Made by a program: the position numbers and the translations under genes. Positions 58,611 through 64,000 of a stretch of DNA of 64,000 nucleotides are shown here, one piece after another; within the stretch, counting starts at the first letter, position 1; every line of letters starts with the position of its first letter. Below the pieces are notes generated by a model. It was not told the origin of the DNA, did no database searches, and saw nothing but the letters and a program-made list of their open reading frames with translations. This DNA is from JAKFEW01 sp036675505 (GTDB lineage: Bacteria > Cyanobacteriota > Sericytochromatia > S15B-MN24 > JAQBPE01). The stretch is from positions 124,001-188,000 of the forward strand of contig JAKFEW010000143.1 in assembly GCA_036675505.1 (NCBI GenBank). Reading direction: 5' to 3'.

Positions 58611-58630
58611 GGGCTCACTTCTGTGAGCCC
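58611..58630 (-). other. Perfect 8-bp hairpin over a stop codon
   Basis: GGGCTCAC, loop TTCT, GTGAGCCC. It includes the TGA stop (58615-58617) of the 355-aa gene and is followed 9 nt later by the terminator hairpin, making a double hairpin 3' end. Confidence 0.5.
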
Positions 58631-59682
58631 TTGAGCATCATCTTGATGGTGATCGTGCCGGTGCCACTCTTGCGCATGGCGTCGGTGATCGTGAACGTCT
58701 CGTTGTCGTCGAGCGGACTCGACACGAGCATATCGTTTTCCAGGTGGATCCTGAACTTCGCGTGGTACGGCGCTGCCGCCGTACCGAGCCGGCCGAGGGT
58801 CGAGACGTAGAAATCGCGCTCGCCCACCAGCATCGGGTTCGGCTGGGTGACCGTGCCCGTTGCCGTCGTCGCCGTCGGCAGCCCGAAGGCGTTCGTGTAG
58901 ACAGGCTTGCCCGCCCCATCGTTCAGGTAGGAGAAGACCGTGATCTTGGCGTCGTTCGCGTCTTCCGTCAACGGCCCGAACAGGCCGGTGAGGTCGACGT
59001 GGACCTTCACCCACTTGTGGATCGCGTCGAACCGCATGGTGGCGCTCGCGATCTTGCCCGCCCCGGCGCTCGCGTTGAGGTTGAGCGCCGGCTCACCCGC
59101 CCAGGTGAAACGGGGGTGATCCGCGGAGTTGACGTTGAGCGACGACGTCGTGTCGCCGTTCCGGGGGATCTTGATCAACACCGGCAGGAAGGTGGAGGTG
59201 GTGAGCGCGCGCGACAACGTCGCGGCGGTGCCACCGTTGACGTTGCCCTTGAGCGCGAAGGTCGCGCCATCGGCCGCCGGCGCGCTGCCGGCACCGAGGC
59301 CCAGCTTCACGGTGGCGTCCGTGTAGAGGGTCATCGTCGAGCCCGGCGAGCCGGTGGTCGAGAGGCCCCACTTCGAGGCGGTCAGCGTGGGCATGGACTC
59401 GGGGAAGTACTGGTTCGAGTAGTTGCCGGCGCCGTCCGTCGAGAACGAGGTCGTGCCGTTGCGATCGCCCGTCATGGTGATGGCGCAGCTCGCCACGCCG
59501 CCGTTGCGGCCCGTGCCCATGTTCGGGCTGGAGGCTTCGTTCACACGGCCGGAGAAGGGCACCGGTGGCGGCGGTGGCGGCGGCTCTGGCGTTTCGCAGT
59601 ACGGGAAACACTGGTAGAGCGAGACGATTTCGGCGCTGCCGAGGACGGTGGCGAGATCCTCAGGACCAGACTGGCCCTGCAA
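58615..59682 (-). CDS. Beta-rich protein of unknown function with Pro-tract N-terminus
   Basis: 355 residues from a TTG with GGAGG 5 nt upstream; no ATG fits the frame. The first ~45 residues have no signal peptide but hold a CFPYC pair and a run of seven prolines. The rest is Thr/Ser/Gly/Asn-rich with repeated strands (TMTLYTDATVKLGLGAG; HKWVKVHVDLTGLFGPL; YHAKFRIHLENDMLV), suggesting beta-sandwich domains of a surface protein. No family recognised. It follows a Cys-rich lipoprotein gene by 12 nt, so the two are a pair. Lack of a signal peptide next to exported neighbours is odd; an unannotated export route or a misplaced start is possible. Confidence 0.6.
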   Translation of the reverse strand: MQGQSGPEDLATVLGSAEIVSLYQCFPYCETPEPPPPPPPVPFSGRVNEASSPNMGTGRNGGVASCAITMTGDRNGTTSFSTDGAGNYSNQYFPESMPTLTASKWGLSTTGSPGSTMTLYTDATVKLGLGAGSAPAADGATFALKGNVNGGTAATLSRALTTSTFLPVLIKIPRNGDTTSSLNVNSADHPRFTWAGEPALNLNASAGAGKIASATMRFDAIHKWVKVHVDLTGLFGPLTEDANDAKITVFSYLNDGAGKPVYTNAFGLPTATTATGTVTQPNPMLVGERDFYVSTLGRLGTAAAPYHAKFRIHLENDMLVSSPLDDNETFTITDAMRKSGTGTITIKMMLKGSQK

Positions 59683-59694
59683 TGCATCCTCCAG

Positions 59695-60225
59695 TCAGTA
59701 AGGGGGATCGGGGATCGGCACGTTGTCCGGGACGCAGCAGCCATGCGGGTTGCTCGCGACATAGTTGCGCCAGCAAGCGTCGTCGCCACACGGATCGGGG
59801 AACTGGTTGACCCGGTCGACGCCGACGGCGGGCGCCTGCTGGGTCGGCAGCTTGAAGCCCAGCTTCTCGTAGCCGATCTTGCCAATGCTGCCCACGATCA
59901 CGTCTTTCATCGTGATCTTGCCCGCGGTCACGGGCGCCTGCGCGAAGACCTCGCCATCGTTCATGTACTTGACCGCCCGCACCAGCGTCTCGCCGATGCG
60001 ATGGCGCCCCTGGGCGTTCAGCGTCGCGCCGCAGGCGTCGCACACCAGGTGGCCGTCCCGCACGATCGCCTTGAACTTGGCGGCGGCGGCCTGCGGCCCG
60101 GCGGCCGGCAGGTTGGCGGCCGGCGGGGAGACGGCCGGTGCCGCGCAGCCCGCCGCGAGGGCCAGCGCCGATGCGCCGGCCACGGCCCAGGATGTCTGGC
60201 GCCTATTCCTTCTGTTTCTTGCCAT
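59695..60225 (-). CDS. Cys-containing lipoprotein of unknown function
   Basis: 176 residues; ATG with GGGAGGAAGC upstream. Twin-Arg-like basic start (MARNRRNRRQTS) and lipobox (LALAAGC). After an Ala/Pro linker comes a small domain with a CxxC (GHLVCDACGATLN), the segment GRHRIGETLVRAVKYMNDGE and VIVGSIGKIGYEKLGFKLPT, and a Cys-rich end (DPCGDDACWR, NPHGCCVPD). The Cys pattern could hold zinc or form disulfides. No family recognised. Coupled to the next beta-rich gene, 12 nt away, whose N-terminus also carries a Cys pair. Confidence 0.65.
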   Translation of the reverse strand: MARNRRNRRQTSWAVAGASALALAAGCAAPAVSPPAANLPAAGPQAAAAKFKAIVRDGHLVCDACGATLNAQGRHRIGETLVRAVKYMNDGEVFAQAPVTAGKITMKDVIVGSIGKIGYEKLGFKLPTQQAPAVGVDRVNQFPDPCGDDACWRNYVASNPHGCCVPDNVPIPDPPY

Positions 60226-60281
60226 GCTTCCTCCCTCTTCTCGACGGGCGAACCCGAGGAATTCCCGCTTCTATCCTGTGC

Positions 60282-61586
60282 TCAGGGGACGGGCGCCGCG
60301 CCCGGCACCCCTGCCGAGCCGCCCGTGGAGCCGTTGACGGCTTCGAAGTATTCTTTGGTGGTCTTGATCAAGAACGTCGGGTGGTCGCTGATCGCGATGT
60401 CCTCGTTCGCGTTATAGGTCGGCTCGCTGTTCAGGAACTTCGAGACCATCACGAGCGGGGTCTCGACGCGGTCGCGCGTGAACCAGGCCAGCAGGGGGGC
60501 GTCGATGATGCCGTTCGCGTCGGTCTGGAACGTCAGCTCCTTGCGGTCGTCGAACACCTTGTCGTCGAGTTTCAGCCCGTCTTCCATCGGCGTGAGTCGG
60601 TTGACGTCTGCCTTGACGATCCACACCAGCACCGTCGTCGCGGGCGGGAAGCCCTCGCCATGGACGTATACCTCCTCGCTCTGGTCGGAGAAGTACAGCG
60701 TCCGCTCGTTCAGGTACTTGTCACGGGTGAACAGGATCGGGCGCCCTTTGACCGCGAACGGGATGGTGACCGCGGGGGTGCCGGTCGCCTTTTCGACGAT
60801 CTCGACCGAATACGCTCCCGTGACGACGTTGTTCTCGCCGACCTTGATCTTGGCCTTGAAGAAGCCGGCATGCGGGTATTCGATGAACTTTCCCTGGGGG
60901 CCCGTGCAGTTGCCGCCCTCATCGGCCTTGAAGTCCTGGAAGGTGGTCACGCCGTTCGGCCACTTGAGGGTCGCCCGGTACTCCTTGGCGGGCGTGAGGC
61001 CGGAGGCCTCGACGAACACGGTGTTGCCGGCATAAATGTAGTTGGCCGCCTCGCCGTCCGCCGTGCGCACGCTCGTGACGATCGCGCCGGCCGCCGGGTT
61101 GACCACCGGGGCAGGCAGCGCCTGGTCGCCCGCCAGCGGGTTCAGGGTGCCGCGCGCCTGGCCGCCTGTCACCTGGTTGACCGGCAGGCCCGTGGCCGGG
61201 TTGATCAACGGAAGGCCGGCCGCGGCGGCCGTGCCGTCGGTCCCGCCGGTGCCCGCATTGCCGCCGGTTGCGCCGGTGCCCGCCGTGCCGCCGGTGGCGC
61301 CACCCGTGTTGCCCATGCCGTCGGTGTTGGTCGCGCCTGCCGCGATGCCGGGCCCGCCCGTCCCGGTTGCGCCGGCCGCGCTACCCGTGGTCGCACCACC
61401 CGGGCCGCTGGCCTGGCCGGCGTCACCGGTGCTCGCGGCGCCCGTGCCGGGCGTCAACGTGCCCGTCTTGCGGCCCTTGTTGCCGACGTTGGATTCGTCG
61501 ACCGGCGCGGTCGTCGTCGGCACTGGCGTGGAGCAGCCGGCAAGCACGAGGGCGACACACAGGACGGATGATTGGAGACGGTTCAC
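60282..61586 (-). CDS. Lipoprotein with Gly/Thr-rich region and beta-domains, unknown function
   Basis: 434 residues from the GTG at 61586, chosen for its GAGG site and clean lipoprotein signal (MNRLQSSVLCVALVLAGC); an upstream GTG at 61595 adds three residues. Residues ~25-125 are a low-complexity Gly/Ala/Thr stretch (GGATGGTAGTGATGGNAGTG). The rest is beta-rich, with Ig-like strands: GNTVFVEASGLTPAKEYRAT and VYVHGEGFPPATTVLVWIVK. No family recognised. The design, an acylated N-terminus, flexible spacer and globular head, suggests a surface-displayed lipoprotein. Confidence 0.7.
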   Translation of the reverse strand: MNRLQSSVLCVALVLAGCSTPVPTTTAPVDESNVGNKGRKTGTLTPGTGAASTGDAGQASGPGGATTGSAAGATGTGGPGIAAGATNTDGMGNTGGATGGTAGTGATGGNAGTGGTDGTAAAAGLPLINPATGLPVNQVTGGQARGTLNPLAGDQALPAPVVNPAAGAIVTSVRTADGEAANYIYAGNTVFVEASGLTPAKEYRATLKWPNGVTTFQDFKADEGGNCTGPQGKFIEYPHAGFFKAKIKVGENNVVTGAYSVEIVEKATGTPAVTIPFAVKGRPILFTRDKYLNERTLYFSDQSEEVYVHGEGFPPATTVLVWIVKADVNRLTPMEDGLKLDDKVFDDRKELTFQTDANGIIDAPLLAWFTRDRVETPLVMVSKFLNSEPTYNANEDIAISDHPTFLIKTTKEYFEAVNGSTGGSAGVPGAAPVP

Positions 61587-61610
61587 GGCGAGCACCTCGA
61601 AGGGGTTGGG

Positions 61611-62243
61611 CTAGGGGCCGGTGGGCGCGGTCGCGGCTTTGTAGACGTCGGGAGCATAGAGCCCGAGTCGGGTCTCGTAGTAGCTCTGCGCGGCGGCGCC
61701 CCTGACGTCTTCCTGGACCACGAAATCCGGCGAAACGATGTATCCGGTGGGGAAGAACTTCACGAGGTAGGCGTTCGGCGCCGCCCGCGAGGGGTCGTGG
61801 TAGAGCGGCATCGCGACCTTGTAGGTGGCGGCGAAGGCAGCCACGTCCGCGGCGGACGCGCCGGTCGCCTCGACCGGGATGACGGTGGCTTCGGGGCCGT
61901 AACGCGCGGCGAAGGCCTGCATCTTCGGCACTTCCTTCTGGCAGACGGCGCAGGTGACCGAGAAGAACATGAGCACCACGAAGCGCCCCTTCCACTCGTC
62001 GAGCGCGTGTTCCTGGCCGGCCGCATCCTTGAAGCGGGCCACCGGGGCAGCCTTGCGCATCACCAGCGGGGCGATCGCGGGCGCAGCCGCGGGCGTCGCG
62101 GCGGTCGGGGCGGCCACTGCGGCAGTCGCGGCTAGCGCCGGCCCGCCGCCTGGGGGGACAGCAGCCGGTGTGGCTGGTGCGCAGCCGGCGGTTGCGAGCA
62201 GTGCGGCTGCGAGTGAAGTGAGGACGAGCTGTTTCGGCATCAT
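61611..62243 (-). CDS. TlpA-like thioredoxin-fold lipoprotein
   Basis: 210 residues. Lipoprotein signal ending LLATAGC, an Ala/Pro-rich linker (about 22-62), then a thioredoxin-like domain: DEWKGRFVVLMFFSVTCAVC with a CAVC active site, EVPKMQAFAARYG and PNAYLVKFFPTGYIVSP. The cis-Pro region reads FPTGYIV, matching TlpA/ResA-type reductases, whereas the C-terminal end diverges. It could keep periplasmic Cys reduced, for example in apocytochrome CxxCH motifs for the ResB/CcsA system or in the Cys-rich lipoproteins nearby. It starts 25 nt after the end of this transcript's next gene region and may head the operon. Confidence 0.8.
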   Translation of the reverse strand: MMPKQLVLTSLAAALLATAGCAPATPAAVPPGGGPALAATAAVAAPTAATPAAAPAIAPLVMRKAAPVARFKDAAGQEHALDEWKGRFVVLMFFSVTCAVCQKEVPKMQAFAARYGPEATVIPVEATGASAADVAAFAATYKVAMPLYHDPSRAAPNAYLVKFFPTGYIVSPDFVVQEDVRGAAAQSYYETRLGLYAPDVYKAATAPTGP

Positions 62244-62292
62244 GGGTTCAGCGGACCTCTGGATCGACCTCGAGCGGGAGACGCGGCAATGG

Positions 62293-62308
62293 CCGTGCGC
62301 GAGCACGG
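62293..62308. other. GNRA-type hairpin in the 62.25-62.40 kb gap
   Basis: CCGTGC, loop GCGA, GCACGG: a 6-bp stem in the 153-nt space between the octapeptide-repeat gene and the TlpA-like gene. No T-tract. No clear promoter was recognised in the rest of the gap. Confidence 0.35.
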
Positions 62309-62396
62309 GGCACCTACCTTCGCATACCCGCGTTGAAAGGAGCCAAACGAGAGTCCCGATGTCACGATATGAAGTTGTGTGTGGCTCGATTGAGCG

Positions 62397-64000
62397 CTAG
62401 CGATCGGCAGCCTGATCCTCGGCGGCCGACCTGGCCGCGTCGAATTCGCGGGCGGCGCGCTCGGCGGCGCGGGAAGCGGCCGACGCGTCGTCGCCCGCGG
62501 TCGGATCCTCGGCCAGCGCCCGGACAACCGCCGTGACGACGCTGGCCGATGCGCTCTCGAGCTCGCCGGCGAGCTCCCGGTTGGCCGGCAAGAGCGCGCT
62601 GCGCTCGGTTTCGTCGTCGGACTGGAGCCAGGTGAGCAGGTTGAAAATCGGGCGGTACAACTCCGCGCGCGTGACGGAGAGGTATTCCTCGATCACGAAG
62701 TCGTTCAGGTCCGTCGGCTTGTCGATCTTCCGGTTCGGGTCGATGAGCGGGATCTTGAGCCCGGTCTTCGGATTGGGGAAAGCCGAGTTGTTGACCTCGA
62801 CCAGGAACGTGGGCGAGAAGCGCCTCGCGTCGTACTTGGTGGGATCGGCCGGGTTCTGCATGTAGGCGGTGGCCCGCTCGCGCAGGGTGATCATGATCTT
62901 GCCCAGGATCGGCAGGGCCTTCGTGTTCGGCGGGCCTTTCCACAACCGGGCCGTGAGCGGGTCGATTTCGATCTCCGTGAGCTTCATGTTGGAAAGCGTG
63001 GCGTCGACCACCTCGCGGGCGAAGGCCTGGACGACGCGCTTGTCGGCACCGGGACCGAGGCCCTTCGCCTGGGCGAGTGTCCGGAACCGCTCGAACATCG
63101 GGGCGATCAGCGGCTTGACCAGATCGTTCAGGTTCGGGTCGTTGGTGGCGATCGAGACCATCCGGTCGATGTCGGTCTCCATCAGGATTTCGGTCAGGCG
63201 GCCGGTGAAGCACCGCCGCAGGTAGCGGGCGCCCACGGCGGTGTCTTCGTCGACGTCGCGCTGCCGTTCGTCGACGCGATCGGCGAAGGTGTTGTAAATC
63301 AGGCGGCTATCCGGCTGGCCGGGCACGTTGGCGACGACCAGCAGGTTCTGCTCCTCGCCCGGCGCGACAAAGGCTTCGTAGCCGCCCTGGGCATTCGAGT
63401 AGACGGAGTAGACTGGCTCACCTTGCGCATTCACGCCCATCGGCAGGTATTTGCGGGTGGCGAGCGACACGATCGAGATGAGCATGCCGGCCGCCGGCAA
63501 CTGGACGCCGGCCTTGATGACCGGGACCGCGGCCGGCGAGGCGGCGGCCTGCGCGATCGCGAAGCGTGGCGACGGCACGGCCGCGTCCGGCAGGGTGTAG
63601 TTCCCTCCGCCCGCCGCGACCATGTTCCCCGCGCCGGCGGCCACCAGATTCAGGCCACCAGCGGCAACGATGTTGCCGCCGCCCGCCGCGACGATGTTTC
63701 CAGCGCCGGCGGCCACCATGTTTCCGGCGCCCGCGGCCACCATGTTTCCGGCGCCCGCGGCCACCATGTTTCCGGCGCCCGCGGCGACGATCTGCGCGCC
63801 GTTGTGGGACAGGACGTTGCCGGCGCCCGCGGCCACCATGTAGGCTGCGTCGACCCGCAGGGTGCCGGTCAGGCGCTCGGTCGCGCCCTCTGGCGCCTTG
63901 AGGAGGTCGAGATTCGGGCTGGCGGCGATCGCCGCCGAGTTCAAGCCTGCGCCGGGCGCCTGGGGGCTCGGCCTGGCGGAGGCGGACTTCGCAGGTGCCT
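62397..64000 (-). CDS. Octapeptide-repeat protein (cut by right edge)
   Basis: The minus-strand frame is open to the window end, so the N-terminus is missing; at least 534 residues are present (an internal TTG at 63944 is not a convincing start). After an Ala/Pro/Ser-rich stretch come ten 8-residue units of the type MVAAGAGN/IVAAGGGN (63600-63839), then a ~380-residue globular part with beta-sandwich-like strands (GMLISIVSLATRKYLPMGVN; PVYSVYSNAQGGYEAFVAPG) and helices (LRRCFTGRLTEILMETDIDR), ending in an Ala/Glu helix. Eight-residue repeats with Val/Ile and Gly-Asn suggest a parallel beta-roll. No named family. Probably exported, like its neighbours. Confidence 0.75.
   Translation of the reverse strand, partial: APAKSASARPSPQAPGAGLNSAAIAASPNLDLLKAPEGATERLTGTLRVDAAYMVAAGAGNVLSHNGAQIVAAGAGNMVAAGAGNMVAAGAGNMVAAGAGNIVAAGGGNIVAAGGLNLVAAGAGNMVAAGGGNYTLPDAAVPSPRFAIAQAAASPAAVPVIKAGVQLPAAGMLISIVSLATRKYLPMGVNAQGEPVYSVYSNAQGGYEAFVAPGEEQNLLVVANVPGQPDSRLIYNTFADRVDERQRDVDEDTAVGARYLRRCFTGRLTEILMETDIDRMVSIATNDPNLNDLVKPLIAPMFERFRTLAQAKGLGPGADKRVVQAFAREVVDATLSNMKLTEIEIDPLTARLWKGPPNTKALPILGKIMITLRERATAYMQNPADPTKYDARRFSPTFLVEVNNSAFPNPKTGLKIPLIDPNRKIDKPTDLNDFVIEEYLSVTRAELYRPIFNLLTWLQSDDETERSALLPANRELAGELESASASVVTAVVRALAEDPTAGDDASAASRAAERAAREFDAARSAAEDQAADR
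63600..63839 (-). repeat. 24-bp tandem repeat encoding VAAGAGN units
   Basis: Ten in-frame 24-bp units. Three units around 63711-63785 are identical at DNA level, the rest differ by a few bases; one unit has drifted to VLSHNGAQ. Identical copies point to recent slippage or recombination within the gene. Confidence 0.9.

Noticed and set aside
63600..63839. CRISPR-like direct repeats
   Set aside because: The 24-bp units are contiguous, in frame and encode a regular octapeptide, so they are coding repeats.
1..64000. tRNA, rRNA, insertion sequence or prophage genes
   Set aside because: No cloverleaf, ribosomal RNA segment, transposase, integrase or phage structural gene was recognised anywhere in the window.

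Overview
The window reads as one contiguous chromosomal stretch of a GC-rich (by eye), diderm, aerobic bacterium. Outer-membrane biology is explicit: an Mla/MCE lipid-transport operon, LptA/LptC/LptF, apolipoprotein N-acyltransferase, a TonB-dependent receptor and small beta-barrels ending in Phe. Respiration is aerobic (caa3-type oxidase) with system II cytochrome c maturation (ResB/CcsA). No rRNA, tRNA, CRISPR array, phage or transposase was seen. Lineage is inference only: system II maturation, a cyanobacterial-style ABC1 kinase, a HstK-like giant kinase and 7-bp tandem repeats would fit a non-photosynthetic Cyanobacteriota relative (Sericytochromatia-like), but other poorly sampled diderm phyla are possible.

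Layout. 1-3.0 kb: two MlaE-type permeases, MlaF ATPase and MCE protein. 3.0-6.4 kb: DedA protein and two CNT nucleoside transporters. 6.5-9.6 kb: two TrkA-type RCK proteins and an APC permease with a C-terminal cytosolic domain, a probable K+ locus. 9.7-11.7 kb: a beta-barrel-like exported protein and a PEGA-TPR protein. 11.8-16.6 kb: lnt-lptC-lptA on the minus strand, diverging from lptF. 17.3-22.9 kb: a 1610-residue Ser/Thr kinase-ATPase-GAF-GGDEF protein and a methyltransferase. 22.9-29.0 kb (minus): NarX/NarL-like two-component pair, TonB receptor and LivK-like lipoprotein. 29.0-31.9 kb: acetyltransferase, two related small barrel proteins (one with a peptidoglycan-binding module) and a 53-aa gene between strong hairpins. 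32.1-37.1 kb: M20 amidohydrolase, a 7-bp repeat tract, proA and an ABC1 kinase. 37.3-39.5 kb: resB-ccsA.

40.5-49.8 kb is a respiratory island: a structured 5' leader, then ctaE-ctaD-ctaC (A2-type oxidase with fused cytochrome c), a 54-aa membrane peptide, a fused heme A/heme O synthase, Cox11-type CtaG and two CydA-like membrane proteins, the first carrying heme c. ResB/CcsA next door would supply the heme c attachment these proteins need. A stress-type protein and a ferritin-like protein follow.

51-64 kb (minus) is mostly envelope proteins: S41 protease lipoprotein with an aldehyde dehydrogenase, an SDR with a small membrane protein, then a run of lipoproteins and exported proteins (di-heme peroxidase, M30-like metallopeptidase, TlpA-like thioredoxin, several unknowns), ending in an octapeptide-repeat protein cut by the right edge.

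Transcription signals are unusually readable. Several genes carry an extended -10 of the form TGCTAnnAT, and in four genes a -10 lies exactly 6 nt before the ATG, predicting leaderless mRNAs. Other genes have clear AGGAGG sites. Genes within operons commonly overlap by ATGA or GTGA.
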